Shown here one piece after another: positions 43,522 through 53,416 of a stretch of DNA of 64,000 nt. The DNA is taken from positions 124,001 to 188,000 of the forward strand of contig CAJNCS010000006.1 of the NCBI GenBank assembly GCA_905221325.1, read 5' to 3'. The stretch comes from a bacterium (lineage in GTDB: Bacteria > Bacillota > Bacilli > Lactobacillales > Streptococcaceae). A program made the translations under genes and the position numbers. The number at the start of each line of letters is the position of its first letter. Position 1 is the stretch's first letter. Below the pieces are notes generated by a model. That model did no database searches and was not told the origin of the DNA. It saw only the letters and a list, made by a program, of their open reading frames with translations.

Positions 43522-44316
43522 ATGGACTTGGGTGATAATGAGCTAACGCTGACCCCTATCCCTGGGAAGAGCGGCAAGGCTTATATGGGAAGCTACCCTG
43601 ATGGGAAGCGCGTCTTTGTAAAAATGAACACCTCTCCAATCCTACCTGGCCTAGCCAGAGAACAAATCGCTCCTCAATTACTATGGACTCGTCGTTTGCC
43701 AGATGGTCGTGATATGTGTGCCCAGGAATGGTTGACGGGTAAAATCTTGACACCGCACGATATGAACCGCAAGCAGATCATCAATATCTTGACACGTCTT
43801 CACCGCTCACGTCCCTTGATGAAGCAGTTGAGCCGTTTGGGATATACCATGGAGACGCCAGTAGACTTGTTGAAGTCTTGGAGGCAGGAAGCACCCGAAG
43901 TCTTGAAACGACATCAGTACTTAAACTCGGTGATTGATGATTTGCGCAGGACGGTTCCAGGATTTAGGGAAGACCATGCAACGATTGTGCATGGTGATCT
44001 TCGCCATAGTAATTGGATTGAGACAGAGAGTGGACTCGTTTATCTAGTGGATTGGGATTCGGTTCGTCTGACGGATCGTATGTTTGATGTAGCGCATATG
44101 TTGTGTCATTATATTCCAGAGCAACATTGGCATGATTGGCTAACTTATTACGGTTATAAGTACAATCAGACAGTGTTAGATAAATTGTATTGGTATGGTC
44201 AGTATTCTTACTTGAGCCAGATTGCCAAATACTTTGTAAATCAAGATTTAGATAATGTAAACCGGGAGATTTATGCCTTGCGTGTCTTCCGTGACAAGTA
44301 TGGAAAGAAGAGATGA
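43522..44316 (+). CDS. ccrZ: Cell-cycle regulator CcrZ (phosphotransferase fold)
   Basis: A 264-residue protein of the choline-kinase/aminoglycoside phosphotransferase fold. In pneumococcus CcrZ binds FtsZ-associated machinery and stimulates DnaA-dependent replication initiation. Kinase-like motifs are HGDLRHSNW (Brenner motif) and [15 protein letters not shown] precedes the ATG. It overlaps trmB by 4 bases, its conserved neighbour. Confidence 0.92.
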   Translation: MDLGDNELTLTPIPGKSGKAYMGSYPDGKRVFVKMNTSPILPGLAREQIAPQLLWTRRLPDGRDMCAQEWLTGKILTPHDMNRKQIINILTRLHRSRPLMKQLSRLGYTMETPVDLLKSWRQEAPEVLKRHQYLNSVIDDLRRTVPGFREDHATIVHGDLRHSNWIETESGLVYLVDWDSVRLTDRMFDVAHMLCHYIPEQHWHDWLTYYGYKYNQTVLDKLYWYGQYSYLSQIAKYFVNQDLDNVNREIYALRVFRDKYGKKR

Positions 44317-44948
44317 GAGTTAGAAATCGTAAAGGGGCGACAGAATTACTAGAGGCCAATCCTCAGTATGTGGTCCTCAATCCCTTGGAAGCAAAAGGGA
44401 AATGGCGAGACTTGTTTGGAAATGATCATCCTATTCATGTTGAAGTTGGAAGTGGGAAAGGGGCCTTCGTATCAGGAATGGCCAAGCAAAATCCTGACAT
44501 CAACTACATCGGGATTGACATCCAAAAGTCGGTATTGAGTTATGCCTTGGACAAGGTGCTTGAAGTTGGAGTGCCCAACATCAAGTTGCTGTGGGTAGAT
44601 GGTTCAGATCTGACCGACTACTTTGAAGACGGTGAAATTGATCGTCTCTACCTAAACTTTTCAGATCCCTGGCCTAAAAAACGCCATGAAAAACGTCGTT
44701 TGACTTACAAGAGTTTCTTGGATACCTTCAAGCGTATTTTGCCTGAGAATGGGGAGATCCATTTCAAGACAGATAACCGTGGTTTGTTTGAGTACAGCTT
44801 GGTAAGCTTTTCTCAGTATGGGATGAAACTCAATGGGGTTTGGCTAGACTTGCATGCCAGTGATTTTGAAGGTAATGTCATGACGGAATATGAGCAAAAA
44901 TTCTCCAGCAAAGGTCAAGTGATCTACCGAGTTGAGGCAGAATTTTAA
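44313..44948 (+). CDS. trmB: tRNA (guanine-N7)-methyltransferase TrmB
   Basis: A 211-residue class I methyltransferase that modifies G46 of tRNAs using S-adenosylmethionine. SAM-binding [27 protein letters not shown], and the family motif [16 protein letters not shown] are present, as is the late [12 protein letters not shown] segment. It overlaps ccrZ. Confidence 0.96.
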   Translation: MRVRNRKGATELLEANPQYVVLNPLEAKGKWRDLFGNDHPIHVEVGSGKGAFVSGMAKQNPDINYIGIDIQKSVLSYALDKVLEVGVPNIKLLWVDGSDLTDYFEDGEIDRLYLNFSDPWPKKRHEKRRLTYKSFLDTFKRILPENGEIHFKTDNRGLFEYSLVSFSQYGMKLNGVWLDLHASDFEGNVMTEYEQKFSSKGQVIYRVEAEF

Positions 44949-44985
44949 GAAATAGCTTGAAAACCAGCTGTTTGAGTGCTTATAC

Positions 44986-45014
44986 TTTACATAAATTGAC
45001 AAACGTGCTATACT
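44986..45014 (+). promoter_or_regulatory. rimP-nusA-infB operon promoter
   Basis: TTTACA at 44986-44991, 17-base spacer, TATACT at 45009-45014 with an upstream TGC (extended -10). A closer TTGACA at 44996 is only 7 bases from this -10 and is not used in this reading. Confidence 0.6.
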
Positions 45015-45035
45015 GATAGTAAGAATATGAGAAAG

Positions 45036-45061
45036 AGAGGCGGGGAAATATCTTCGCCTCT
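45036..45061 (+). promoter_or_regulatory. Leader hairpin before rimP
   Basis: AGAGGCG / CGCCTCT with a 12-base loop in the 5' leader, 9 bases before the AGGAGG site. Confidence 0.5.
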
Positions 45062-45074
45062 TGCTTATGAGGAG

Positions 45075-45554
45075 GTGGACACAATCGCAACAATCGTAGA
45101 ATTAGTCAGAGAAGTTGTAGAACCTGTCATCCAAGCACCTTTCGAACTCGTGGATATCGAGTATGGAAAGATTGGCAGTGACATGATTCTCAGTATTTTT
45201 GTAGATAAACCCGAAGGAATTACCTTGAACGACACGGCAGATTTGACAGAAATCATCAGTCCTGTCCTAGATACCATCAAGCCTGATCCCTTCCCAGAAC
45301 AATATTTCCTAGAAATCACCAGTCCAGGCTTGGAACGTCCTTTGAAAACCAAGGATGCTGTCGCTGGAGCAGTTGGGAAATACATTCATGTCGGGCTCTA
45401 CCAAGCCATCGATAAGCAAAAAGTCTTTGAAGGAACCTTGGTATCCTTTGAAGAGGATGAGTTGACTATGGAGTATATGGACAAGACACGTAAGAAAACC
45501 GTCCAAATTCCATACAGTTTAGTATCAAAAGCACGTTTAGCAGTAAAACTATAG
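45075..45554 (+). CDS. rimP: Ribosome maturation factor RimP
   Basis: A 159-residue factor for 30S subunit maturation: an N-terminal alpha/beta domain ([24 protein letters not shown]) and a C-terminal Sm-like barrel with [16 protein letters not shown] 45075 gives the usual family length, but the AGGAGG site overlaps this GTG, which is too close. An in-frame ATG at 45027 would add 16 residues with a nearly leaderless message, and ATC at 45084 has ideal spacing. The start is therefore uncertain although the gene is not. Confidence 0.9.
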   Translation: MDTIATIVELVREVVEPVIQAPFELVDIEYGKIGSDMILSIFVDKPEGITLNDTADLTEIISPVLDTIKPDPFPEQYFLEITSPGLERPLKTKDAVAGAVGKYIHVGLYQAIDKQKVFEGTLVSFEEDELTMEYMDKTRKKTVQIPYSLVSKARLAVKL

Positions 45555-45596
45555 AAAAGAAAGGATAGCTTTTGAGGATTCAAAAGTGAAGAAAAC

Positions 45597-46733
45597 ATGA
45601 GTAAAGAAATGCTAGAGGCCTTCCGCATTTTGGAAGAAGACAAGGGAATCAAAAAAGAAGACATCATCGACGCAGTAGTAGAGTCGCTTCGTTCCGCTTA
45701 TCGCAGACGCTATGGTCAATCAGACAGCGTAGCTATCGACTTCAATGAAAAAACAGGAGACTTTACAGTTTATACTGTCCGTGAAGTTGTTGATGAAGTA
45801 TTTGATAGCCGTTTGGAAATCAGCTTGAAAGATGCTCTTGCCATTAATTCAGCCTATGAGCTTGGTGACAAAATCAAGTTCGAGGAAGCACCAGCTGAGT
45901 TTGGTCGTGTAGCAGCCCAATCTGCTAAACAAACCATCATGGAAAAAATGCGCAAGCAAACACGTGCCATCACTTACAATACTTACAAAGAACATGAACA
46001 AGAAATCATGTCTGGTACAGTAGAACGTTTTGATAACCGTTTCATCTATGTCAATCTCGGCAGCATTGAAGCCCAATTGTCAAAACAAGACCAAATCCCT
46101 GGAGAAGTCTTTGCTTCTCACGATCGTATCGAAGTTTATGTCTACAAGGTTGAAGACAATCCTCGTGGTGTCAATGTATTTGTTAGCCGTAGCCATCCAG
46201 AGATGATTAAGCGTTTGATGGAGCAAGAAATTCCAGAAGTCTACGATGGAACTGTTGAAATCATGAGCGTAGCTCGTGAAGCAGGTGACCGTACCAAGGT
46301 TGCTGTTCGTAGCCACAATCCAAATGTGGACGCTATCGGTACAATCGTTGGACGAGGTGGTGCAAACATCAAGAAGATCACCAGCAAATTCCACCCAGCT
46401 CGTTACGATGCCAAGAGTGACCGCATGATTCCTGTCGAAGAAAACATCGACGTTATCGAGTGGGTAGCGGATCCAGCTGAGTTTATCTATAATGCCATCG
46501 CACCTGCAGAGGTTGACCAAGTTATCTTTGATGAAAACGACAGCAAACGTGCCTTGGTCGTTGTGCCTGATAACAAGCTTTCTCTTGCAATCGGTCGTCG
46601 TGGACAAAACGTTCGCTTGGCGGCTCACTTGACGGGTTACCGTATCGATATCAAGTCTGCCAGTGAGTTTGAAGCTATGGAAGAAGCAGGTCAAGTGGAT
46701 TACGCAGCTGCAGACGAATTGATCGAAGAATAA
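45597..46733 (+). CDS. nusA: Transcription termination/antitermination factor NusA
   Basis: A 378-residue RNA polymerase-binding factor controlling pausing, termination and antitermination. N-terminal polymerase-binding domain (residues 1-125), S1 domain (about 130-200, MSGTVERFDNRFIYVNLG), and two KH domains (GTIVGRGGANIKKI and LAIGRRGQNVRLAA). It has no extra C-terminal repeats, as in other Firmicutes. Second gene of the operon. Confidence 0.97.
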   Translation: MSKEMLEAFRILEEDKGIKKEDIIDAVVESLRSAYRRRYGQSDSVAIDFNEKTGDFTVYTVREVVDEVFDSRLEISLKDALAINSAYELGDKIKFEEAPAEFGRVAAQSAKQTIMEKMRKQTRAITYNTYKEHEQEIMSGTVERFDNRFIYVNLGSIEAQLSKQDQIPGEVFASHDRIEVYVYKVEDNPRGVNVFVSRSHPEMIKRLMEQEIPEVYDGTVEIMSVAREAGDRTKVAVRSHNPNVDAIGTIVGRGGANIKKITSKFHPARYDAKSDRMIPVEENIDVIEWVADPAEFIYNAIAPAEVDQVIFDENDSKRALVVVPDNKLSLAIGRRGQNVRLAAHLTGYRIDIKSASEFEAMEEAGQVDYAAADELIEE

Positions 46734-46754
46734 AAGCTGCTAGAGGAGGGAAAG

Positions 46755-47048
46755 ATGAAAATAAGAAAAATCCCTTTGCGCAAGTCTGTTGTATCCAACG
46801 AAGTGATTGATAAGCGTGATTTGCTCCGTATTGTCAAGAACAAAGAAGGACAGGTCTTTATCGATCCGACAGGCAAGGCCAATGGCCGTGGCGCTTATAT
46901 CAAGCTAGACAATGCAGAAGCCCTAGAGGCAAAAAAGAAGAAAGTCTTTAACCGCAGCTTTAACATGGAAGTTGAAGAAAGCTTTTATGACGAGTTAATC
47001 GCTTATGTTGATCACAAAGTGAAAAGAAGAGAGTTAGGACTTGAATAA
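46755..47048 (+). CDS. rnpM: YlxR/RnpM RNA-binding protein (DUF448)
   Basis: 97 residues of the YlxR fold with motif KIRKIPLRKSVVSNEVIDKRDLLRIV and DPTGKANGRGAYI. Called RnpM in B. subtilis, where it binds RNase P RNA. It lies in the universal nusA-ylxR-ylxQ-infB order and overlaps ylxQ by 8 bases. Confidence 0.9.
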   Translation: MKIRKIPLRKSVVSNEVIDKRDLLRIVKNKEGQVFIDPTGKANGRGAYIKLDNAEALEAKKKKVFNRSFNMEVEESFYDELIAYVDHKVKRRELGLE

Positions 47049-47340
47049 GCAAAAGATAAGCAATCTCTTGGGACTTGCTCAGCGAGCAGGACGGGTCATA
47101 TCGGGTGAGGAATTGGTGGTCAAGGCCATCCAAGACCAGAAAGCCAAGCTAGTCTTTCTAGCCCATGATGCTGGTCCCAATCTGACCAAGAAGATTCAAG
47201 ATAAAAGTGACTATTATCAAGTAGAAGTTATAACCGTGTTTTCAACACTGGAATTAAGCATAGCAGTCGGAAAATCGAGAAAGGTTTTGGCTGTGACCGA
47301 TGCTGGATTTACAAAGAAAATGAGGTCTCTTATGGAATAG
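47041..47340 (+). CDS. ylxQ: YlxQ, L7Ae-family RNA-binding protein
   Basis: 99 residues of the L7Ae/L30e fold ([38 protein letters not shown]). It starts with TTG at 47041 within the 3' end of the preceding gene, so translation is coupled. The RNA target is not established. Confidence 0.88.
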   Translation: MNKQKISNLLGLAQRAGRVISGEELVVKAIQDQKAKLVFLAHDAGPNLTKKIQDKSDYYQVEVITVFSTLELSIAVGKSRKVLAVTDAGFTKKMRSLME

Positions 47341-47356
47341 AAGAGGAGGACATGAT

Positions 47357-50140
47357 TTGTCTAAGAAAAGATTGTACGAAATCGCAAAAGAACTTGGAAA
47401 AGAAAGTAAAGAAGTTGTAGCGCGTGCAAAAGAGTTGGGCTTGGATGTAAAAAGCCACTCATCGAGCGTGGAAGCTGCTGCTGCTGAACAAATCGCAGCT
47501 AGCTTTAAACCTGCTGCTCCGAAAGCAGAAGAAAAACCTGCGACACCAAAAGCAAGTGTAGAAAAGAAAGCAGAAAAGTCTGTATCAGCTAAACCAGTAG
47601 CCGCTAAGGAAGAAAGCAAATCAGCTACACCTGCAGCTCCTAAGGAAGAAAAAGTAGTGGCCGCAAGACCACAGAGTCGAAACTTCAAGGCGGAGCGTGA
47701 GGCGCGTGCCAAAGAGCAGGCAGAACGACGCAAACAAAACAAGGGCAACAACCGTGACCAACAACAAAACGGCAACCGTCAGAAAAACGACGGCCGTAAT
47801 GGTGGCAAACCTGGTCAAGGGAACCGCGAAAATCGCCGATTTAACGACCAAGGGAAAAAACCACAAGGTCAAGGAAATCGTGGCAATGATCGCCGTCAGC
47901 AACAAGACTTCCAGCCCAAGCAAGTTGGCCCACGTGTTGACTTTAAAGCCCGTGCAGCAGCCCTAAAAGCAGAGCAAAATGCAGAATACGCACGATCAAG
48001 CGAGGAGCGCTTCAAACAATCGCAAGCTGCCAAAGAAGCCTTGGCTCAAGCTAACAAACGCAAGGAGCCAGAGGAAATCTTTGAAGAAGCTGCTAAGCTA
48101 GCTGAACAAACGCAGCCAGCCGTAACAGTAGCTCCTGTAGCTAAGGAAGCGCCAGTGGATACACGTCGTAAAAAACAAGCTCGACCAGACAAAGAACGTG
48201 ATGATTATGATCACGAAGAAGATGGTCCTAGAAAACAACAAAAGAATCGAAGTAGTCAGAATCAAGTGAGAAATCAAAGAAATAGTAACTGGAATAACAA
48301 CAAGAAAAATAAAAAAGGGAACAAGCAAAACAACCGTAACCAGGCTCCAAAACCTGTTACAGAGCGTAAGTTCCACGAATTGCCAACAGAATTTGAGTAT
48401 ACAGATGGTATGACTGTTGCGGAAATCGCAAAACGTATCAAACGTGAACCAGCAGAAATCGTTAAGAAACTCTTTATGATGGGTGTGATGGCCACACAAA
48501 ACCAATCCTTGGATGGGGAAACAATTGAACTCCTCATGGTGGATTACGGTATCGAAGCCAAACAAAAGGTTGAAGTGGATAATGCCGACATCGAACGATT
48601 CTTTGTCGAGGATGGCTATCTTAATGAAGATGAATTGGTTGAGCGTCCACCAGTTGTAACCATCATGGGACACGTTGACCATGGTAAGACAACCCTTTTG
48701 GATACCCTTCGTAATTCTCGTGTTGCGACGGGTGAAGCGGGTGGTATCACTCAGCATATCGGTGCCTACCAAATTGTGGAAAATGGCAAGAAGATTACCT
48801 TCCTTGATACACCAGGACACGCGGCCTTTACATCTATGCGTGCGCGTGGCGCCTCTGTTACCGACATTACCATCTTGGTTGTAGCGGCAGACGACGGGGT
48901 TATGCCTCAAACTATCGAAGCCATCAACCACTCAAAAGCAGCGAACGTTCCAATCATCGTAGCCATCAACAAGATTGATAAACCAGGTGCTAATCCAGAA
49001 CGTGTTATCGGTGAATTGGCTGAACACGGTGTCATGTCAACTGCCTGGGGTGGAGATTCTGAGTTTGTAGAAATCTCAGCTAAATTCAACCAAAATATCG
49101 ATGAACTTTTGGAAACAGTCCTTCTTGTAGCAGAAATTCAAGAACTCAAGGCAGACCCAACAGTTCGTGCGATCGGTACAGTTATCGAAGCTCGCTTGGA
49201 TAAAGGAAAAGGTGCGGTCGCAACCCTTCTTGTTCAACAAGGTACCTTGAATGTCCAAGATCCAATCGTTGTCGGAAATACCTTCGGTCGTGTCCGTGCT
49301 ATGACCAATGACCTTGGTCGTCGTGTTAAGGTTGCAGGCCCATCAACACCAGTTTCTATCACAGGTTTGAACGAAGCGCCAATGGCGGGTGACCACTTTG
49401 CCGTTTACGAAGATGAAAAATCTGCGCGTGCAGCCGGTGAAGAGCGTGCAAAACGTGCCCTCATGAAACAACGTCAAGCTACTCAACGTGTCAGCCTTGA
49501 AAACCTCTTTGATACACTTAAAGCTGGTGAGCTTAAGTCAGTTAACGTTATCATCAAGGCCGACGTACAAGGTTCTGTTGAAGCCCTTTCTGCCTCACTT
49601 CAAAAAATTGATGTGGAAGGTGTGAAAGTTACTATCGTTCACTCGGCAGTCGGTGCTATCAATGAATCTGACGTGACCCTTGCGGAAGCTTCAAATGCCT
49701 TTATCGTTGGTTTCAACGTACGCCCTACACCACAAGCTCGTCAACAAGCCGAAGCTGATGATGTAGAAATCCGTCTCCACAGTATTATCTACAAGGTTAT
49801 CGAAGAGATGGAAGAAGCCATGAAAGGGATGCTTGACCCAGAATTTGAAGAAAAAGTTATCGGTGAAGCAGTTATCCGTGAAACCTTCAAGGTATCTAAA
49901 GTGGGAACCATTGGTGGATTTATGGTTACTAGCGGTAAGGTTACTCGTGACTCTAAAGTTCGTGTTATCCGTGACGGTGTCGTTATCTATGACGGCGAAC
50001 TCGCAAGCTTGAAACACTACAAAGACGACGTGAAAGAAGTTACGAACGGTCGTGAAGGTGGATTGATGATTGAAGGCTACAATGATATCAAGATGGATGA
50101 TGTGATTGAGACCTATATCATGGAAGAAATCAAGCGATAA
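47357..50140 (+). CDS. infB: Translation initiation factor IF-2
   Basis: A 927-residue GTPase that recruits initiator tRNA. It has a long basic, Gln/Asn/Arg-rich N-terminal region (residues 60-340), then the IF2N domain, the G domain with GHVDHGKTT from residue 438, [15 protein letters not shown] and NKID, then domains II-IV. The start is TTG 47357 behind GAGGAGG; an out-of-frame ATG at 47352 should be ignored. Last gene of the operon before the structured repeat gap. Confidence 0.97.
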   Translation: MSKKRLYEIAKELGKESKEVVARAKELGLDVKSHSSSVEAAAAEQIAASFKPAAPKAEEKPATPKASVEKKAEKSVSAKPVAAKEESKSATPAAPKEEKVVAARPQSRNFKAEREARAKEQAERRKQNKGNNRDQQQNGNRQKNDGRNGGKPGQGNRENRRFNDQGKKPQGQGNRGNDRRQQQDFQPKQVGPRVDFKARAAALKAEQNAEYARSSEERFKQSQAAKEALAQANKRKEPEEIFEEAAKLAEQTQPAVTVAPVAKEAPVDTRRKKQARPDKERDDYDHEEDGPRKQQKNRSSQNQVRNQRNSNWNNNKKNKKGNKQNNRNQAPKPVTERKFHELPTEFEYTDGMTVAEIAKRIKREPAEIVKKLFMMGVMATQNQSLDGETIELLMVDYGIEAKQKVEVDNADIERFFVEDGYLNEDELVERPPVVTIMGHVDHGKTTLLDTLRNSRVATGEAGGITQHIGAYQIVENGKKITFLDTPGHAAFTSMRARGASVTDITILVVAADDGVMPQTIEAINHSKAANVPIIVAINKIDKPGANPERVIGELAEHGVMSTAWGGDSEFVEISAKFNQNIDELLETVLLVAEIQELKADPTVRAIGTVIEARLDKGKGAVATLLVQQGTLNVQDPIVVGNTFGRVRAMTNDLGRRVKVAGPSTPVSITGLNEAPMAGDHFAVYEDEKSARAAGEERAKRALMKQRQATQRVSLENLFDTLKAGELKSVNVIIKADVQGSVEALSASLQKIDVEGVKVTIVHSAVGAINESDVTLAEASNAFIVGFNVRPTPQARQQAEADDVEIRLHSIIYKVIEEMEEAMKGMLDPEFEEKVIGEAVIRETFKVSKVGTIGGFMVTSGKVTRDSKVRVIRDGVVIYDGELASLKHYKDDVKEVTNGREGGLMIEGYNDIKMDDVIETYIMEEIKR

Positions 50141-50141
50141 G

Positions 50142-50269
50142 ATTTTTGCTCCTTTCTTAGGTGGTGAGGGACGCAGGCAAACCGATGGTTTCATTGCTTA
50201 TTTTTGAGGCTAGTGTCTTAAAAATCCCTTGTGATGGGACTGATAAATCAATTCCATCACTTTCACCAC
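50142..50269 (-). repeat. Structured ~127-nt repeat, copy B (infB-rbfA intergenic)
   Basis: Read on the minus strand it aligns end to end with copy A at 20221-20347 (GTGGTGAAAG, AAGGGATTTTTAAGACACTAG, CTCAAAAATAAGCAATGAAA, TCACCACCTAAG). The central hairpin has a different sequence (GTGATGG ... CCCATCAC), yet still pairs, as does the second one (AAACC-ATC-GGTTT). Confidence 0.75.
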
Positions 50270-50390
50270 AGCGAAAGAAGCGGATGAGTTCAAATTGAAC
50301 TTCGTTTCAATTTGAGCTGAAAATCAATAAATTTAAAAATAGCTAGGTCTGCTGGCCTAGCTTTTGGTTCAAAGTAGAGAAAGGAATATC

Positions 50391-50741
50391 ATGGCAAATC
50401 ATTTCCGAACGGATCGTGTGGGCATGGAAATCAAGCGTGAAGTCAATGAGATTTTGCAAAAGAAAGTCCGTGATCCGCGTGTCCAAGGTGTGACCATTAC
50501 AGATGTTCAGATGCTAGGTGACTTGTCTGTTGCCAAGGTTTACTACACCATTTTGAGTAACCTTGCTTCGGATAATCAAAAAGCTCAAATCGGGCTTGAA
50601 AAAGCAACTGGTACGATCAAACGTGAACTTGGTCGCAATTTGAAATTGTACAAAATCCCAGATTTAACCTTCGTCAAAGATGAATCCATCGAATATGGAA
50701 ACAAGATTGACGAGATGCTACGCAATCTGGATAAAAACTAA
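50391..50741 (+). CDS. rbfA: Ribosome-binding factor A (RbfA)
   Basis: A 116-residue cold-shock-type factor needed for 16S rRNA maturation. The sequence [22 protein letters not shown] and the KH-type core [22 protein letters not shown] are characteristic. ATG 50391 follows AAAGGAATATC; the in-frame start at 50364 is not required. A strong terminator follows. Confidence 0.95.
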   Translation: MANHFRTDRVGMEIKREVNEILQKKVRDPRVQGVTITDVQMLGDLSVAKVYYTILSNLASDNQKAQIGLEKATGTIKRELGRNLKLYKIPDLTFVKDESIEYGNKIDEMLRNLDKN

Positions 50742-50742
50742 G

Positions 50743-50766
50743 AAAGAGGGGGTGCCCCTCTTTTTT
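50743..50766 (+). terminator. rbfA terminator
   Basis: GAGGGG-GTG-CCCCTC followed by T6. Confidence 0.88.
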
Positions 50767-50787
50767 AGTGTTTGCTAGTCAGGCTTA

Positions 50788-50796
50788 TGGTATAAT
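50788..50796 (+). promoter_or_regulatory. Promoter of the DUF1858-DUF438 pair
   Basis: Extended -10 TGGTATAAT, hexamer 50791-50796, 42 bases before the ATG at 50838. Confidence 0.6.
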
Positions 50797-50837
50797 AAAA
50801 GTAGCAAAGTCATTTTAGAACATACATGGAGGTCGTC

Positions 50838-51071
50838 ATGGATAATATCATCGATGTGTCAATTCCCGTTGCAGAAGTGGTGGATAAGCATCCAGAAGTC
50901 TTGGAAATCCTAGTGGAGCTGGGTTTTAAACCACTTGCTAATCCCTTGATGCGAAATACAGTCGGTCGCAAAGTATCGCTTAAGCAGGGTTCTAAACTTG
51001 AAGGAACGCCTATGGACAAGATTGTCCGCACGCTAGAAGCGAACGGCTATGAAGTGATTGGATTAGACTAA
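50838..51071 (+). CDS. DUF1858 domain protein
   Basis: A 77-residue protein with the DUF1858 pattern (DVSIPVAEVVDKHPEVLEILVELGFKPL). Such domains often accompany hybrid-cluster, hemerythrin or PAS proteins in redox or nitric-oxide sensing contexts. ATG 50838 is chosen because GGAGG lies 7 bases away. It overlaps the next gene by one base. Confidence 0.82.
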   Translation: MDNIIDVSIPVAEVVDKHPEVLEILVELGFKPLANPLMRNTVGRKVSLKQGSKLEGTPMDKIVRTLEANGYEVIGLD

Positions 51072-52405
51072 TGGCAGATGAACGGATTCATATCCTACGG
51101 GATATTTTGTTAGAATTGCACAACGGCGCCTCTCCCGAGTCGGTTCAGGAGCGTTTTGATGCGACCTTTACGGGTGTTTCAGCCATCGAGATTTCCCTCA
51201 TGGAGCACGAGCTGATGAACTCAGACTCAGGTGTCACCTTTGAAGATGTCATGGAGCTCTGTGATGTCCATGCCAATCTTTTTAAAAACGCTGTTAAGGG
51301 CGTCGAAGTGGAAGATACCGAGCATCCTGGTCACCCAGTTCGCGTCTTCAAGGATGAAAATCTGGCTCTCCGTGCAGCCTTGATTCGCATTCGGAGATTG
51401 TTAGATACCTATGAGTCTATGGAAGACGAGGAAATGCTGGCAGAGATGCGTAAGGGTTTGGTTCGTCAAATGGGGCTGTTGGGGCAATTTGATGTTCACT
51501 ACCAGCGCAAGGAAGAGCTCTTCTTTCCTATCATGGAGCGCTATGGACACGATTCACCTCCTAAAGTCATGTGGGGAGTGGACGACCAGATCAGGGAACT
51601 CTTTCAGACAGCTCTAGCGACGGCTAAGGCACTACCAGAAGTGTCGATTAGTAGTGTAAAGGAAGCTTTTGAAGCTTTTGCGACAGAGTTTGAAAGTATG
51701 ATTTTCAAGGAAGAGTCCATCCTCCTCATGATTCTCCTTGAGTCTTTCACTCAGGATGACTGGCTTCAGATTGCGGAGGAGAGTGATGCTTATGGCTATG
51801 CCATCATCCGTCCGTCTGAAAAATGGGTGCCAGAACGTCAGAGTTTCGTTGAGGAAAAGAGTGCAGAGGAGCCAGTACAACTAGACACGGCTGAAGGCCA
51901 AGTTCAGCAAGTTATCGATACACCAGAAGGCCAGTTTACTATTACCTTTAATCCTAAGGAAAAGGAAGCAGTGCTGGATCGCCATAGTCAACAGGTATTT
52001 GGCAATGGCTATCTCTCCGTCGAGCAGGCCAACCTCATCCTCAATCACCTCCCTATGGAGATTACTTTTGTCAATAAAGACGATATTTTCCAGTATTACA
52101 ATGACAATGCGCCAGCTGATGAGATGATTTTCAAACGGACGCCGTCCCAAGTTGGACGCAATGTTGAACTCTGCCATCCGCCCAAGTACTTAGACAAGGT
52201 GAAGGCCGTTATGAAAGGTCTTCGTGAAGGGGTCAAGGACAAGTATGAAATGTGGTTCAAGTCAGAGTCGCGAGGCAAATTTGTCCACATCACCTATGCT
52301 GCGGTACACGATGAAAACGGGGAATTCCAAGGCGTGTTGGAGTATGTTCAGGATATCCAGCCCTACCGTGAGATTGATACGGACTACTTCCGTGGATTAG
52401 AATAA
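51071..52405 (+). CDS. DUF438/hemerythrin-like/PAS domain protein
   Basis: 444 residues: DUF438 (1-75, LRDILLELHNGASPESVQERF), a hemerythrin-like HHE helical region (about 85-235, with HPGHPVRVFKDEN, HYQRKEELFFPIMERYGHD), and a C-terminal PAS domain (about 310-440). Probably an iron-based oxygen or nitric-oxide sensor working with the DUF1858 partner; substrate and output are unknown. Confidence 0.85.
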   Translation: MADERIHILRDILLELHNGASPESVQERFDATFTGVSAIEISLMEHELMNSDSGVTFEDVMELCDVHANLFKNAVKGVEVEDTEHPGHPVRVFKDENLALRAALIRIRRLLDTYESMEDEEMLAEMRKGLVRQMGLLGQFDVHYQRKEELFFPIMERYGHDSPPKVMWGVDDQIRELFQTALATAKALPEVSISSVKEAFEAFATEFESMIFKEESILLMILLESFTQDDWLQIAEESDAYGYAIIRPSEKWVPERQSFVEEKSAEEPVQLDTAEGQVQQVIDTPEGQFTITFNPKEKEAVLDRHSQQVFGNGYLSVEQANLILNHLPMEITFVNKDDIFQYYNDNAPADEMIFKRTPSQVGRNVELCHPPKYLDKVKAVMKGLREGVKDKYEMWFKSESRGKFVHITYAAVHDENGEFQGVLEYVQDIQPYREIDTDYFRGLE

Positions 52406-52414
52406 GGAGAATCA

Positions 52415-52669
52415 ATGAGTTACGAACAGGAATTTATGAAGGAATTTGAAGCCTGGGTCAATACCCAGATCATGATCAACGACATGGCGCACAAGGAAAG
52501 TCAAAAAGTTTACGAAGAAGATCAAGACGAGCGTGCCAAAGATGCCATGATTCGCTACGAAAGTCGCTTGGATGCTTACCAGTTCTTGCTTGGTAAGTTT
52601 GAAAACTTCAAGGCAGGTAAGGGATTTCATGATTTGCCAGAGGGATTGTTTGGCGAGCGAAATTATTAA
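52415..52669 (+). CDS. DUF1912 family protein
   Basis: An 84-residue acidic helical protein conserved in streptococci (MSYEQEFMKEFEAWVNTQIMIND). Starts 9 bases after the previous gene with AAGGAGAATCA, so likely co-transcribed. Function unknown. Confidence 0.75.
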   Translation: MSYEQEFMKEFEAWVNTQIMINDMAHKESQKVYEEDQDERAKDAMIRYESRLDAYQFLLGKFENFKAGKGFHDLPEGLFGERNY

Positions 52670-52766
52670 AATAGTGATACTTTCTTGATTTTTTCCCAAA
52701 ATCTTGATAGAATATCTTTATTAAATCCTTGTCAGAGCAGGGATTTTTTATTGAAAGGATTTTATC

Positions 52767-53162
52767 ATGTCAAAGAAACTCCAACGTAAAAAACAATTGC
52801 GAAATAGCCTTCGTCGTTCAGGTGCATTTTCAACTACAGTGACCAAGGTTGTAGAAGAGACTAAGAAAGTTGTGAAACATGCAGAGAAGTCTGCCAGCGA
52901 AGCAGGAAAAGTTGTCTCTAAAAAAGTGGAACAAGCAGTAGAAGCGACCAAGGAACAAGCTCAAAAAGTAGCCAATTCAGTAGAAGATTTCGCAGCGACT
53001 TTAGGTGGTCTCTCAGTAGATCGTGCGAAGACTTTCTATGATGAAGGCATCAAGTCGGCTGCTGATTTTAAAAACTGGACTGAAAAAGAACTCCTTGCCT
53101 TGAAAGGAATTGGCCCAGCTACCATCAAGAAATTAAAAGAGCACGGAATCAGCTTCAAGTAA
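52767..53162 (+). CDS. Helix-hairpin-helix protein with lysine/alanine-rich N-terminal half
   Basis: 131 residues. Residues 1-75 form a basic, Lys/Val/Ala-rich helical region (KKVVKHAEKSASEAGKVV) similar to histone-like or DNA-compacting tails. The C-terminal half ends in a helix-hairpin-helix motif (LLALKGIGPATIKKLKEHGI). DNA binding is likely. AAAGGA lies before the ATG. A promoter and T-box follow. Confidence 0.7.
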   Translation: MSKKLQRKKQLRNSLRRSGAFSTTVTKVVEETKKVVKHAEKSASEAGKVVSKKVEQAVEATKEQAQKVANSVEDFAATLGGLSVDRAKTFYDEGIKSAADFKNWTEKELLALKGIGPATIKKLKEHGISFK

Positions 53163-53175
53163 TTTTTCTTGTTCC

Positions 53176-53204
53176 TTGCATTTCTGTGAAAAACTTGTTA
53201 CAAT
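53176..53204 (+). promoter_or_regulatory. Promoter of the T-box/valS transcript
   Basis: TTGCAT at 53176-53181, 17-base spacer, TACAAT at 53199-53204 with TGT in front (extended -10). Confidence 0.7.
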
Positions 53205-53210
53205 AAAGCC

Positions 53211-53397
53211 ATTAGAGGTGTTTTGAATCCCACATTTTACAGAAAGTGGCGGAGCTGAGAAGTCCACAAATGTGTCAAAACTGGTTGCTGATGGATGAAA
53301 ATGAAATAAACAAAGATGCGGGCTTGGCCCGAAATTGGGTGGTACCGCGGATAAACACATTCGTCCCTGTCATGTAGATGGCAGGGGCGATTTTTTG
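53211..53397 (+). ncRNA. T-box riboswitch, valine type
   Basis: The T-box sequence TGGTACCGCGG lies at 53340-53350. The stem I base pairs GTTTTGA with TCAAAAC and CACATTT with AAATGTG, and the specifier region reads GTGTCA, containing Val codons GUG and GUC. The leader ends in a terminator (CCCTGTCAT / ATGGCAGGG, then T6 near 53392). Uncharged tRNA-Val should favour readthrough into the GNAT-unknown-valS genes. Confidence 0.9.
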
Positions 53398-53416
53398 TAG
53401 AAAGCGAGGTAGAAGG

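Noticed and set aside
44996..45001. TTGACA before rimP as a -35 box
   Set aside because: It is only 7 bases from the TATACT box; TTTACA at 44986 has a 17-base spacer.
48098..48931. 277-residue minus-strand open frame opposite infB
   Set aside because: It is a shadow of the strongly codon-biased infB gene; no ribosome site and no recognisable protein pattern.
52767..52990. Lys/Ala-rich region as a spacer artefact or separate small gene
   Set aside because: It is continuous with the helix-hairpin-helix domain in one frame with a good start, so it is one protein.
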